64,000 nt of DNA from Pseudomonas sp. P8_241 (GCF_034008315.1 NZ_CP125377.1:3608001-3672000), one strand, 5' to 3'. Numbered from the stretch's first letter, positions 25,169-34,649 are shown. The notes: generated by a model from the letters alone, not told the origin. Translations and numbers: made by a program.

Positions 25169-26989
25169 TTAAAAGTTCACACCCAGGCTGAGGGCGACAT
25201 AGTCGCGATCAGTGTTGGTATTCCACTTTCCGCCGAAGTAGTCGGTGTAACTGAGGCTCGCTGTGTAGGTATTCATGTAGTCGGCATCCACGCCGAGGCT
25301 GATCGCCTTATTGCCTTCCTCGAAGTTCGGACCGATACCATTGACGTCATGGGACCAGGCCAGGTTGGGCGACAGATTGATGCCCGCGATGAGGTTGGGG
25401 TATTCGAGCTTGCCGCGCAGGCGATAGCCCCACGAGTCGGTGGTATAGAAACCGTGACTGTTGCATTCCTGTTGCGGGTTGCCGGGTCGCGTGACGCCAG
25501 GCTGACCCGGTACCGGTGTGGCCTGGCCAACGCAGACCGCCTGATTGACCAACTGCCCGGCGCCGAACACCGTGCTGCGGCCAAACCGCACATCGCTGCC
25601 GTCGCTGGAACCCAGGCCGTTGATGCGGTTGTAGCCCACCTCGCCCACCAGGGTCAGGCGCTCGGAACCCAGGATCTGGTCGAAGAACCGGGTGGCACTC
25701 ATCTGCGCCTGCAACACCGGCATACGCTGGTAGCCATCAATCGACGCCCCGACGACGTTGGACGACTGTCCGCTGACGAACAGCGGTGAAGTGGCGTTGC
25801 CCACGGCGGCCAGGTTGATATCGGCACCGTTGAGGTTCAACGGCATGTTCGGCCGATAGCTGACCTCGCCACCCAGCGATGTACCGAGCGCGTTGGTGGC
25901 GAAGCTCAAGCCGTACAAGCGCACGTCTTCTGGATAGACCACGTTGTAGCTGGCGCTGCGAACCGCCGTCACCGCGTTGGCGGTATTGGTTGCGCGGGTA
26001 AAGTCCAGGCTCGGGTTACGGCTGTGGTAATTCATGAAATAGGCGCCGAACTCGGTGTCGTTCAAGTCCGGGGCGAACCAGCGCAGGGCTACGCCGAACT
26101 GGCCGCTGTCACGGGCGTCACGGGTTTTGGTGCGCGCAATGAAAGCGTCGTCGGTCAGGCCAGGAGTGGCCGTGTTGTTTGCCACACCGGGTGGCAGATC
26201 CAGACCCGCCAGGACGACACGGTCGTTACAGCCTTCAGGCGTGAGGTCATTGCCGAAGAAGGTGCCGCAATTGTCGATCACCGACGGCGCCCATTCGATC
26301 TGGTAAAAAGCCTCGGCGGTAACGTTCTCGGACAAGCCCTGGGACACGTACAGCATGTTGACCGGAATCAGGCCTTCCTTCACTTCTGCGCCGGGACGAC
26401 GCAGGGCTGCGACGTCGATCGGATTAATGCTGTTGATCGAGTTGCCGATGAAGGTGCTTTCGCCCCAGCTCACCACCTGCTTGCCCAGGCGCACGTTGCC
26501 CTGCAATTGATCCAGCGTGTAGTTGTGGTAGACAAAGCTGTCGAGAAACATCGCCCCGGACGATTTCGCCGCACGCTGGCGGCCGTGATCGTCGATGTCG
26601 TAGAACGGACGACTTTCGTCCATCAGCTCGAAGTCGTACCAGTACTTGCCGCGCACGAAGGCGCCACTGTCGCCGTACTTCAACTCCAGGTCATGCACGC
26701 CTTTGAAGATCTTCGAGAAGGTTTCGCCCTTCTTGAAATTCAGCCGGTTGTCGTCGTTGGTCCGCGACGAGGCGTTGCCCCTGACACCTTGCGAATTGAA
26801 GTTGGAAATGAAGTCCGGGTCGGGTCCGCGGACGGCCCAACTGGCACCCACCGACAGCGACGAATCGAAACTGGCCTCGATTTCACCGATGCTGAAATCG
26901 ACGGCAAATGCCTGTGGGCTAACGGCGGCAGCAACGGCGACGGCCAAAAGGTGTGGGTAGCAAACTCCACGCATTCTCGTAATGCTCAT
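25169..26989 (-). CDS. DUF1302 outer-membrane barrel protein, copy 2
   Basis: This 606-residue protein has a signal peptide ending near QAFA. Residues ~25-240 are nearly identical to copy 1, followed by a diverged C-terminal two thirds; it ends RDYVALSLGVNF. The start at 26989 is chosen because GGAG lies 6 nt upstream; an ATG four codons earlier has no site. It lacks the insertion seen in copy 1 around residue 280. The near-identity extends to silent positions in blocks (for example 26219-26380 against 13847-14008), which suggests gene conversion between the copies. It sits between the acyl-CoA ligase and DUF1329 copy 2. Confidence 0.85.
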   Translation of the reverse strand: MSITRMRGVCYPHLLAVAVAAAVSPQAFAVDFSIGEIEASFDSSLSVGASWAVRGPDPDFISNFNSQGVRGNASSRTNDDNRLNFKKGETFSKIFKGVHDLELKYGDSGAFVRGKYWYDFELMDESRPFYDIDDHGRQRAAKSSGAMFLDSFVYHNYTLDQLQGNVRLGKQVVSWGESTFIGNSINSINPIDVAALRRPGAEVKEGLIPVNMLYVSQGLSENVTAEAFYQIEWAPSVIDNCGTFFGNDLTPEGCNDRVVLAGLDLPPGVANNTATPGLTDDAFIARTKTRDARDSGQFGVALRWFAPDLNDTEFGAYFMNYHSRNPSLDFTRATNTANAVTAVRSASYNVVYPEDVRLYGLSFATNALGTSLGGEVSYRPNMPLNLNGADINLAAVGNATSPLFVSGQSSNVVGASIDGYQRMPVLQAQMSATRFFDQILGSERLTLVGEVGYNRINGLGSSDGSDVRFGRSTVFGAGQLVNQAVCVGQATPVPGQPGVTRPGNPQQECNSHGFYTTDSWGYRLRGKLEYPNLIAGINLSPNLAWSHDVNGIGPNFEEGNKAISLGVDADYMNTYTASLSYTDYFGGKWNTNTDRDYVALSLGVNF

Positions 26990-27060
26990 GCGTTTCTCCA
27001 TTGATTCTGGCGCAAGGAAACCCGATCGCCCTCGTGGATGCGACTCGGATTACGGTGATC

Positions 27061-27089
27061 AAAAAGCAACGCGGCCTGACTGACCGCGT
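27061..27089 (-). terminator. weak hairpin between ligase and DUF1302 copy 2
   Basis: On the minus strand ACGCGG/CCGCGT forms a 6-bp stem followed by TGCTTTTT. It could partly end transcription after the ligase and separate the enzyme genes from the DUF1302-DUF1329-thiolase genes. Confidence 0.35.
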
Positions 27090-27101
27090 GCCCGTCAGGG
27101 T

Positions 27102-28664
27102 TCAGGCGATGGTGCGTTGATGGTGTTCCCAGAAGGGTTTGCGCAGTTCGGTCTTCAGCACTTTGCCGACACTGGTCAGCGGCAGTGAGTCGCGAAACTC
27201 GACACTGCGCGGCACCTTGTAGCCGGCAATCAGCTCACGGCAGTGGCTGATAATCTGCTCCTGGGTAACGCTGGCACCGGGTTTGAGGATGATGACGGCG
27301 TGAACGGTCTCGCCCCATTTCTTGCAGGGAATGCCGATCACCGCACTTTGCGCGACGGCAGGATGACGGGCGATGGCCGCCTCTACCTCGCCGCAGTAGA
27401 TGTTTTCGCCGCCGCTGACCACCATGTCTTTGAGGCGATCACAGATATAGATGAAACCGTCCTCGTCCATGTAGCCGCCATCACCGGTGTGCATCCATCC
27501 GCCGCGCAATGCTTCAGCGGTCGCTTCTGGCTTGTTCCAATAGCCGAGCATAACGTTGGGACCACGCACGATGATTTCGCCGACGGTGCCACGCGGCACT
27601 TCATTGTCGTTGGCATCGACGATGCGGATCTCTACGCAAATGGCTGGCTGGCCCGCCGAATACATTTTGCCATTGGCCTGGTACTCGGCAGTGTGGTACT
27701 CGGCGGGGAGCGTCGCGGCCACCGGGGACAGCTCGGTCATGCCATAGCCCTGGGAGAAGCCGGCGTTGGTGAACACCGCACGCGCCCGGTCGAGCAGTGC
27801 CGGAGTGATGGTCGACGCACCGTATCCAATGGTCCTCAGCGAACTGACGTCGTGGGCTTGCCCACGGGTTTCGCGCCAGTCCAGCAACATCTGGATCATG
27901 GTCGGCGCCAGCAGGATTTCGTTGACGTTTTCCTGGTCAATGGCTTGCAGTACACCCTCTGGCGAGAAGGTCTGCAATATCGCGTGGGTGGCGCCGGTGA
28001 TGAACAGTCCAGTGATCGCCGCGAAGTCGGCCAGATGGAACATCGGCATCGCATGCAGAAAAATCGTATCGTTGCCAAGGCGCCCCTGGGACAGGGTATT
28101 GAGCGCCGAAAACGCCACGTTGTTGTGACTGAGCATCACCCCTTTGGGGTGACCGGTGGTGCCACCGGTATAGAAAATCCCGAGCAACGAATCGCCACCG
28201 CGCCGGGCATCTTCCACCGGTTCACTGGAAGCGATCAGCGATTCGTAATTGAGCATGCCACGGGGGGTTTCGCCATCGCCGGCATAAATCACCCGTTGTA
28301 CGCTTTGCGCTTCTTCAAGTACCCGGGCGCCGAGTTCCTTGTGGTGATCGTCGACAATCAGGACGCTCGTTTGCGAGTCGTTCAGGGAATAGATGATCTC
28401 CGCCGCACTCCAGCGAAAATTCACCGGATTGACCACCGCATCGGCCCAGGGTACCGCTTGATAGTACTCAAGATAACGTGCGCAGTTGAATGCCAGCATC
28501 GCCACGCGATCACCGCTGGCAACCCCCAGTCCCTTGAGTGCACCGGCCAGGCGTGCGACACGCGCACCGAACTGGGCGTAGGTAATCTGACGGCCCTGGA
28601 AGCGAACCGCAATGGCATTGGGTCGTTGCTGCAGATGACGGTGCAGCCCTTGTGTGATGTACAT
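27102..28664 (-). CDS. AMP-forming acyl-CoA ligase
   Basis: This 520-residue adenylate-forming ligase has the P-loop FYTGGTTGHPKGVMLSH (near residue 170), the GYGMTELSPV motif, YMDEDGFIYICDRLKDMVVS with the hinge region, and the late catalytic lysine in TSVGKVLKTEL. It would activate a carboxylic acid as its AMP ester and then as the CoA thioester, the entry step of the pathway. Length and motif order are standard for medium/long-chain or fatty-acid-like CoA ligases. The start has GGAG 6 nt upstream. It is the only CoA ligase in the window, so it probably activates the main substrate after oxidation by the alcohol and aldehyde dehydrogenases at 50.8-53.4 kb. Confidence 0.88.
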   Translation of the reverse strand: MYITQGLHRHLQQRPNAIAVRFQGRQITYAQFGARVARLAGALKGLGVASGDRVAMLAFNCARYLEYYQAVPWADAVVNPVNFRWSAAEIIYSLNDSQTSVLIVDDHHKELGARVLEEAQSVQRVIYAGDGETPRGMLNYESLIASSEPVEDARRGGDSLLGIFYTGGTTGHPKGVMLSHNNVAFSALNTLSQGRLGNDTIFLHAMPMFHLADFAAITGLFITGATHAILQTFSPEGVLQAIDQENVNEILLAPTMIQMLLDWRETRGQAHDVSSLRTIGYGASTITPALLDRARAVFTNAGFSQGYGMTELSPVAATLPAEYHTAEYQANGKMYSAGQPAICVEIRIVDANDNEVPRGTVGEIIVRGPNVMLGYWNKPEATAEALRGGWMHTGDGGYMDEDGFIYICDRLKDMVVSGGENIYCGEVEAAIARHPAVAQSAVIGIPCKKWGETVHAVIILKPGASVTQEQIISHCRELIAGYKVPRSVEFRDSLPLTSVGKVLKTELRKPFWEHHQRTIA

Positions 28665-28786
28665 GCAAACTCCAATTGTTTTTATTATTCAATGGGTTCG
28701 AAACTTTGCCGGGGCCGGTCAGCGTTCTGCAGTCAAAGACTGTCGAGTACGCTGACAAACCGACCCGCAACGGGCCGGTCTGAACG

Positions 28787-29929
28787 TCACAGCGAGCGCG
28801 CAACAACTTCGCGCTGAATCTCGTTGGAGCCACCGTAGATCCGCGCTACCCGCGCATCGGCCCACATCCGCCCGATCGGGTACTCGTTCATGTAGCCGTA
28901 GCCGCCGAACAGTTGCAGGCAGCGATCGAGCACTTCGCCTTGACGCTCGGTCAGCCAGAACTTGCCCATCGATGCCAGGGTGGTATCGAGGGTGCCGTCG
29001 ATCCAGCGCTGGATGATCAGGTCGACAAAGGTGCGTGAAGCGAGCACCGTCGCCTTCGCGTCAGCCAGCACGAAGCGGCTGTTCTGGAAGTCGATGACCG
29101 GCTTGCCGAAGGCTTTGCGGTCCTTGGTGTATTCCACGGTCAAACGCAGGGCACGCTCCATCACCGCGACAGCACCTACACCGATCTGCGCACGTTCGTA
29201 CGGCAGTTGGCTCATCAGGGTGTAGAAACCGCGACCTTCCACTTCACCCAGCAGGCAATCAGCCGGCACTTCGACGTCATCGAAGAACATTTCCGAGGTG
29301 TCCTGGGCGTGCATGCCGACTTTGCTCAGCAATTTGCCGCGACGAAAGCCCGGGGTGTTGGTGTCGACCATGAACAACGAAACGCCCTTGGCGCCCTGCG
29401 TGATGTCGGTCTTGGCGATGACCAGCACCATGTCGCAGGTCTGACCGTTGCTGATGAAGGTCTTGGCGCCGTTGATGACGTACTTGTCCCCCCTCTTCAC
29501 CGCACGGGTGCGCACCGATTGCAGATCTGAACCAGCGCCTGGTTCGGTCATCGCGATAGCGCAAATGATCTCGCCGGAACCGATTTTCGGCAGCCAGTGT
29601 TTCTTCTGCGCTTCGGTGCCGGATTCGAGGATGTAGTGGGCGACGATATGACTCAGGCCAATGCCCAGGCCGCTGCCGTTGGCGTTCATCGCCTGAATCA
29701 CGCACACGTAGTGGCCGATGCCGCCACCAGCACCACCGTATTCTTCCGATACGTCAGGCAGAATCAGACCCAGTTCACCGGCCTTGAGCCAGGCGGAGCG
29801 GTCGGCGCAGTGCTGCTCGCGCCATTTCAACTCGTTCGGCTCCATGTATTCCCTGGCGAAGCGCTGGACCATGTCGTTGAACGACTCCAGGTCCTCGGTC
29901 ATCCAGGCAGAGCGGTAGTTTTCCAGCAT
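28787..29929 (-). CDS. acyl-CoA dehydrogenase (leftward cluster)
   Basis: This 380-residue enzyme has AMTEPGAGSDLQSVRTRAV, KYVINGAKTFISNGQTCDMV and QLFGGYGYMNEYPIGRMWAD, ending with IYGGSNEIQREV. All hallmark flavin and substrate motifs are intact, so it should be catalytically competent. The ATG at 29929 has GAGGT 8 nt upstream; the longer upstream frame is not coding-like. It closely resembles the dehydrogenase at 33501-34649. It would introduce the 2,3-double bond into the CoA-activated substrate, with electrons passing to the ETF at 46.5-48.2 kb. It lies between the SDR and the ligase genes. Confidence 0.88.
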   Translation of the reverse strand: MLENYRSAWMTEDLESFNDMVQRFAREYMEPNELKWREQHCADRSAWLKAGELGLILPDVSEEYGGAGGGIGHYVCVIQAMNANGSGLGIGLSHIVAHYILESGTEAQKKHWLPKIGSGEIICAIAMTEPGAGSDLQSVRTRAVKRGDKYVINGAKTFISNGQTCDMVLVIAKTDITQGAKGVSLFMVDTNTPGFRRGKLLSKVGMHAQDTSEMFFDDVEVPADCLLGEVEGRGFYTLMSQLPYERAQIGVGAVAVMERALRLTVEYTKDRKAFGKPVIDFQNSRFVLADAKATVLASRTFVDLIIQRWIDGTLDTTLASMGKFWLTERQGEVLDRCLQLFGGYGYMNEYPIGRMWADARVARIYGGSNEIQREVVARSL

Positions 29930-30032
29930 TGCAAATACCTCGGGTTCTGAGGCCTGTTGACCGCGAACGGGCAACAGGCGCGACACAGCGTTGGCCCCGC
30001 CCGTTGTGGCGGGCGAGCACCGCGACGGGCAG

Positions 30033-30866
30033 TTAGAAGTTCGAGCCTGGGCCACCGCCGCAGTAGATGACCTGACCAGAGCAGAAATTGGATTCCGGCA
30101 GGCAGAACATGACCACTGCACCCGCCGCCTCTTCCGGTGTGCCAGTACGGCCCAGCGGGATGGTGGCGGCGACACTGTCCAGACGTGACTGCTGAACGCC
30201 GACCTTGATCTCGCGACCTTCAATGCTCACGGTTTTGCTGTCTTCACCGGCCAGGGCCTGGGTCAGGCGAGTATCGATCAGGCCGAAGGCAACGGCGTTG
30301 ACGTTGACCTTCAGGCGCCCCCACTCCTTGGAAAGGGTTTTGGTCAGGCCCAGAATCCCGGACTTGCCCGAGGAGTAGTTGGACTGGCCGACGTTGCCGC
30401 CCGCTGCACCAGAGGAAATGTTCACCACCTTGCGCAATACTTCGCGGCCTTCTGCGGCCTCTTTTTTGGCCTGGGCGCTGATCACTGGCTGGGCAGCCCG
30501 CAGGATGCGGAATGGCGCGGTCAGGTGGCAGTCGATGACGGCGTACCATTGTTCGTCGCTCATCTTCTGGATGACGTTGTCCCAGGTAAAACCGGCGTTG
30601 TTGACGATGATGTCGATGGCGCCATAGTTCTTGACGGCGGTTTGCACGAAACGGTCGGCAAAATCGGCGGCGGTCACGCTACCGACGCAAGCCACGGCCT
30701 CGCCACCCGCGTCGCGAATCTGCGCAACCACTTCATCAGCCGGTTCGGCGTCCAGATCGTTGACCACGACTTTGGCGCCATACGCCGCCAGCTGCAGGGC
30801 GACTTCACGACCAATACCGCGACCGGAACCGGTGACCAGTGCAACTTTGCCTTCAAGCTTTTTCAT
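30033..30866 (-). CDS. SDR-family 3-hydroxyacyl-CoA dehydrogenase
   Basis: This 277-residue protein has the cofactor motif TGSGRGIG (residues 12-19), NNAG in the middle, a catalytic Ser in NISSGAAGG and YSSGK for the Tyr/Lys pair. The architecture matches the (3R)-hydroxyacyl-CoA dehydrogenase part of peroxisomal multifunctional enzyme 2 and related bacterial SDRs. In the gene order it follows the two MaoC-type proteins, which make R-3-hydroxyacyl-CoA, so the stereochemistry fits. It would deliver 3-ketoacyl-CoA to the SCPx-type thiolase. The start has AAGGA 8 nt upstream. Confidence 0.85.
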   Translation of the reverse strand: MKKLEGKVALVTGSGRGIGREVALQLAAYGAKVVVNDLDAEPADEVVAQIRDAGGEAVACVGSVTAADFADRFVQTAVKNYGAIDIIVNNAGFTWDNVIQKMSDEQWYAVIDCHLTAPFRILRAAQPVISAQAKKEAAEGREVLRKVVNISSGAAGGNVGQSNYSSGKSGILGLTKTLSKEWGRLKVNVNAVAFGLIDTRLTQALAGEDSKTVSIEGREIKVGVQQSRLDSVAATIPLGRTGTPEEAAGAVVMFCLPESNFCSGQVIYCGGGPGSNF

Positions 30867-30898
30867 TTTTGTTTTCCTTAGAGAGGTGGGATGGAAGT

Positions 30899-31333
30899 TC
30901 AGGCCAGGGCCACGACGGCTTCACCGGCGAGTTTTTCTTCGCCGTACTGGTTGGCGCAGCGGATCTGCAGGCGCACGCGTTTCTCACCGTTCTCTTCGAA
31001 TTTCTCGGTGACGGTTCCGGTGCAGGTCGGGATGTGCCCCAAATGGGTGATGCCGGTGAAACGGATCGACAGGCTGCGTACCTGTTGCTGCGGTACCCAT
31101 TGGGTCAGCAGACGACCGAGGTAGGCGGCCGACAACATGCCGTGGGCGAACACATCGGGCATGCGTGATTTGCGTGCAAAGTCGAGGTCGACGTGGATCG
31201 GGTTGTGGTCGCCCGAAGCCCCGCAGTAGAGGGCCAGGGTGGTACGGTTGACCGGCGGCAGTTGCAGCAGCGCAATGGCGTCGCCAACCTGGATATCGGA
31301 GTATTGAACGTGGCTGCTTTGAGACAGGGACAT
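30899..31333 (-). CDS. MaoC-type enoyl-CoA hydratase, catalytic hotdog
   Basis: This 144-residue single hotdog protein carries the MaoC catalytic signature in YCGASGDHNPIHVD with Asp and His, followed by MPDVFAHGMLSAAYLG. It would hydrate trans-2-enoyl-CoA to the R-3-hydroxy form. The start at 31333 has GAGGA 7 nt upstream, and that site overlaps the stop codon of the preceding hotdog gene, so the two are translationally coupled. The two small genes look like the split halves of the double-hotdog hydratases and probably form a heteromer, as in the steroid-pathway MaoC pairs of actinobacteria. Confidence 0.85.
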   Translation of the reverse strand: MSLSQSSHVQYSDIQVGDAIALLQLPPVNRTTLALYCGASGDHNPIHVDLDFARKSRMPDVFAHGMLSAAYLGRLLTQWVPQQQVRSLSIRFTGITHLGHIPTCTGTVTEKFEENGEKRVRLQIRCANQYGEEKLAGEAVVALA

Positions 31334-31343
31334 GGACATTTCC

Positions 31344-31781
31344 TCAACGCTGTACGAGGGACGAGCGGACATCGGCGATGTGTTCGCCATGCTGGTTGGT
31401 GACGCGCGACTGCGTGACCACGAACTGCAATGCCCCCCCCTTCTTCTCGTAGACATCGGTGATGCGGGCGTCGAATGTCAGCACGTCGCCGGCATAGGCC
31501 AGGGCGTGATAGACGAAGGATTGCTCGGCATGCAGGATGCGGCCGAGGTCGAAATCGACCAGCTTCAGGAACGTCGTCAGATCACGACCTTCACCTTCCA
31601 GGCACTTCAAAAACGTCGGCGGCACCAGCAGGGATTTGTGGCCCGCCGCGATGGCAGCCGCTTCGCTGGTGTAGACCGGATCGGTTTCACCGATTGCCTT
31701 GGCGAAGAAGCGCAGGCGGCCCTTCTCCACGTCGACGCTGAACGTGTCGAGCTGGTGCCCGATCAGACTCTTGTCTGCCAT
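31344..31781 (-). CDS. FAS1-like MaoC N-terminal-domain partner subunit
   Basis: This 145-residue protein matches the N-terminal, usually non-catalytic hotdog of double-hotdog hydratases: FAKAIGETDPVYTSEAAAIA, then LLVPPTFLKCLEGEGRD and AEQSFVYHALAYAGDVLTF. It lacks the DHNPIH catalytic motif held by the next gene. It probably contributes the acyl-binding half of a heteromeric enoyl-CoA hydratase. The start at 31781 has GAGGAG about 8 nt upstream. It is positioned 56 nt after thiolase 2 and 10 nt before its catalytic partner. Confidence 0.83.
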   Translation of the reverse strand: MADKSLIGHQLDTFSVDVEKGRLRFFAKAIGETDPVYTSEAAAIAAGHKSLLVPPTFLKCLEGEGRDLTTFLKLVDFDLGRILHAEQSFVYHALAYAGDVLTFDARITDVYEKKGGALQFVVTQSRVTNQHGEHIADVRSSLVQR

Positions 31782-31837
31782 TTGTCTCACTCCTCTTGTT
31801 GTTATGCGTGGCCGAACGGTCACGCCCGTGGAAAGAC

Positions 31838-33022
31838 TCAGTTGCGTCCGTACATCGTCACGACGCAGGCGCCGCCCAGGCCAATGTTGTGTTGCAGGGC
31901 GATGTTCAGGTCTTCGACCTGGCGCTTGTCTGCGGTGCCGCGCAGCTGATGGGTCAGCTCGTAGCACTGCGCCAGGCCGGTGGCTCCCAGTGGATGGCCC
32001 TTGGAAAGCAGACCGCCGGACGGATTGGTCACTACCTGGCCGCCGAAGGTGTTATCGCCATCGAGGACGAACTGCTCGCCGCCACCGACTGGACACAAGC
32101 CCAGGCCTTCGTAGGTCAGCAATTCGTTGTGGGCGAAGCAGTCATGCAACTCCACGGCGCGCACGTCCTGCGGGCCAACGCCCGCCTGCTCGTAGACCAA
32201 TTGCGCGGCACTCTGGGTCATGTAGAAACCGGCGTAGGCGATCATCGAAGGCGGGTCGAACGACTCCACCGAGTCGGTGACCAGCGACTGGGCGAGAATC
32301 ACCACGTCCCTGCGCAGGCCGTGCTTCTTGGCGAAGGCTGGCGAGCAGATGATCGCCGCCGCTGCGCCACAGGTTGGTGGACAGGCCATCAGGCGCGTCA
32401 TCACGCCTGGCCACAAAATCTGATCGTTCATCACGTCTTCGGTGGTCAGGACATTCTTGAACAGTGCCAAGGGGTTGTTCGCGGCATGGCGGCTGGCCTT
32501 GGCGCGGATGGCGGCGAAGGTTTCCATGCGGGTGCCGTACTTCTGCATGTGTTCGCGGCCCGCACCGCCGAAGGTTTTGAGCGCACGCGGCAGGTCGACG
32601 TCACGGGTCAGTCCTTCCAGGACGTGAGCCACGCTGGCCCTGGTTTGTGGACGGTCATCCCAATGCGACTTGAGCGCACCGGCCTGCATTTGCTCGAAAC
32701 CCAATGCCAGCACGCATTCAGCCTGGCCGCTCTGCACAGCGGCGCGGGCCAGGTACAGAGCCGTCGAGCCGGTGGAGCAGTTGTTGTTGACGTTCACCAC
32801 CGGAATACCCGTGCGGCCCACTTCATACAGGGCGGTCTGCCCGCAGGTGGAATCGCCGTAGACATAGCCAGCGAACGCCATCTGCACCTTGTCGTAACCG
32901 ATGCCGGCATCCTTCAGCGCCTGACGCACAGCCTCGGCGCCCATCTCCGTATAGCTTGAACTCTTGCCCGGTTTGGCGAAGGCGATCATGCCGACCCCGG
33001 CGACGACGACTTTTTCACTCAT
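31838..33022 (-). CDS. SCPx-type thiolase 2
   Basis: This 394-residue thiolase has nucleophile Cys82 in NNNCSTGSTAL, plus LHDCFAHNE, KGHPLGATG and IGLGGACVV, the full SCPx-branch set. It is the first gene of the leftward cluster, with AAGGGA 10 nt before the ATG at 33022. Compared with thiolase 1 and 3 it differs around residues 125-150 (DRPQTRASVAHVLEGLTRDV), a region near the acyl pocket. The three paralogues may therefore act on successive chain lengths. It is divergent from the acyl-CoA dehydrogenase at 33501. Confidence 0.87.
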   Translation of the reverse strand: MSEKVVVAGVGMIAFAKPGKSSSYTEMGAEAVRQALKDAGIGYDKVQMAFAGYVYGDSTCGQTALYEVGRTGIPVVNVNNNCSTGSTALYLARAAVQSGQAECVLALGFEQMQAGALKSHWDDRPQTRASVAHVLEGLTRDVDLPRALKTFGGAGREHMQKYGTRMETFAAIRAKASRHAANNPLALFKNVLTTEDVMNDQILWPGVMTRLMACPPTCGAAAAIICSPAFAKKHGLRRDVVILAQSLVTDSVESFDPPSMIAYAGFYMTQSAAQLVYEQAGVGPQDVRAVELHDCFAHNELLTYEGLGLCPVGGGEQFVLDGDNTFGGQVVTNPSGGLLSKGHPLGATGLAQCYELTHQLRGTADKRQVEDLNIALQHNIGLGGACVVTMYGRN

Positions 33023-33500
33023 GGATGAATTTCCCTTGGAATACGCGTTCGGTGGTCGTACCGCCGGCCGGCAGGTTCTTGTGGGATTCATCCTAGGTTT
33101 GGCAGTCGCCGCGCTTCGACCGTCGAAGGGATGAACTTGCGGAGGTAACGGGAGGCGTTCCAAGGAACGTTTGGTGGGAGTACCGCGGGGGTGTTTGGCT
33201 TTCAACCTCCAAACATTGTGGGAGCGAGCCTGCTTGCGATGGATGTCAACGATAACGCGTGCTGCCCGGTTGAACGCATGTGCCGGACGTTTTTCGCGAG
33301 CAGGCTCGCTCCTACAGAAAAGCGAGGGCAGCGCGGCATATACGCATGCCCTTGAAAGGTTTTCAGAACTACTCCCTCAACGCCTTCCTTCGGACCACAG
33401 CGGATCTACTCCGCAGCATCATCCCTTCGGCGCTCGCTCAAATCCTGCGCTGCAACGAGCATGGCAAGAGTCCCTGTCCCCTGACCTTGCGAGGATTCAA
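33023..33500. promoter_or_regulatory. divergent promoter region of the leftward cluster, with one REPIN
   Basis: This is a 478-nt gap with no credible gene. It should carry the main promoter of the leftward catabolic cluster (start 33022) and that of the rightward dehydrogenase. A REPIN occupies 33216-33317. Near the thiolase start, GTGGGATTCATCC and AAGGGATGAACTT form an imperfect mirrored pair at about 33080-33095 and 33126-33138. This is a candidate regulator site. Confidence 0.45.
33216..33317. repeat. single REPIN
   Basis: TTGTGGGAGCGAGCCTGCTTGCGAT and the mirrored TTCGCGAGCAGGCTCGCTCCTACAG flank a ~50-nt spacer. Confidence 0.85.
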
Positions 33501-34649
33501 ATGACTGAATACAGACCAGCGTGGCTGACCGAAGACCTGGCGATCTTCCAGGCATCGGTTCGCCGTTTTGCCGCCGAAGAACTGGTGCCCCATGAAGAAC
33601 GCTGGGCGCAGCAAAAGCACGTGGACCGCCAGACGTGGCTCAGAGCGGGTGAGATGGGCATGCTGTGCCCGGCGATTCCGGAAGAGTACGGCGGCAGCGG
33701 CGGCAGTCACGCGCACAACGCGATCATTGGCTACGAGCTGGCCCGCGCGGTCGCTACCAGCCTGGGTACCAATGTGCACAGCGCGATCTGCGCGCACTAC
33801 ATCCTGCGTTACGCCTCAGAAGAACAGAAAATGCGCTGGCTGCCGAAAATGGCCAGCGGCGAAATGGTCGCCGCCATCGCCATGACCGAACCCGGCGCCG
33901 GCACCGACTTGCAAAACGTCAAGACCAAGGCCATTCGCGATGGCGACCATTACGTCATCAACGGTTCGAAAACGTTTATCACCAACGGCTCCCAGGCCGA
34001 CCTGGTGCTGCTGGTATGCAAGACCGACCCGTCCCTGGGCGCCAAGGGCATGTCGATCATCGTGCTGGAGGTCAATGACCTGCCGGGCTTCCGTCGCGGA
34101 CGCATCCTCGACAAACTCGGTCAGAAAGGCCAGGACACCTCGGAGCTGTTCTTCGATGACATGCGCGTGCCGGTCGCCAACCTGCTTGGCCCGGAGGAAG
34201 GCAAGGGTTTCGTCCAGTTGATGCAGCAATTGCCCGAGGAGCGCATGTTCATCGCGATGAACGCGTTGGGTGCCATGGAGCGGGCGGTCGAGGAAACCAT
34301 CAAGTACACCAACGACCGCAAGCTCTTCGGCAAGCCGCTGCTGGACATGCAGAACACCCGCTTCAAACTGGCGGAAATGCAGACCACCGTGACCATCGCC
34401 CGCACCTTCATCCACGATTGCCTGGGCAAGATGATCAAGCACGAACTGGACGCAACCACCGCCGCGATGGCCAAGTGGTGGGCCTCCACGCAAGCCTGTC
34501 AGATCATCGACGAGTGCCTGCAGCTACATGGCGGCTACGGTTACATGCTCGAATACCCGATCGCCCGCCTGCATATCAACACCCGGCCGATGCGTATCTA
34601 TGGCGGCTCCAATGAAGTCATGAAAGAGCTGATTGCCCGCACCCTGTAG
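33501..34649 (+). CDS. acyl-CoA dehydrogenase (rightward)
   Basis: This 382-residue enzyme has all family motifs: AMTEPGAGTDLQNVKTKAI, HYVINGSKTFITNGSQADLV, QLHGGYGYMLEYPIARLH and IYGGSNEVMKELIA. It is a near neighbour in sequence to the dehydrogenase at 28787-29929, so one probably arose from the other. The ATG at 33501 has GAGGA 5 nt upstream; longer upstream frames run through REPIN sequence and are not real. Its TAG stop codon lies inside the first REP half of the next REPIN. It is probably co-regulated with the divergent leftward cluster. Confidence 0.88.
   Translation: MTEYRPAWLTEDLAIFQASVRRFAAEELVPHEERWAQQKHVDRQTWLRAGEMGMLCPAIPEEYGGSGGSHAHNAIIGYELARAVATSLGTNVHSAICAHYILRYASEEQKMRWLPKMASGEMVAAIAMTEPGAGTDLQNVKTKAIRDGDHYVINGSKTFITNGSQADLVLLVCKTDPSLGAKGMSIIVLEVNDLPGFRRGRILDKLGQKGQDTSELFFDDMRVPVANLLGPEEGKGFVQLMQQLPEERMFIAMNALGAMERAVEETIKYTNDRKLFGKPLLDMQNTRFKLAEMQTTVTIARTFIHDCLGKMIKHELDATTAAMAKWWASTQACQIIDECLQLHGGYGYMLEYPIARLHINTRPMRIYGGSNEVMKELIARTL

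Noticed and set aside
33171..33500. N-terminal extension of the acyl-CoA dehydrogenase at 33501
   Set aside because: The extension is translated REPIN and intergenic sequence. GAGGA sits 5 nt before the ATG at 33501, which gives the family length.
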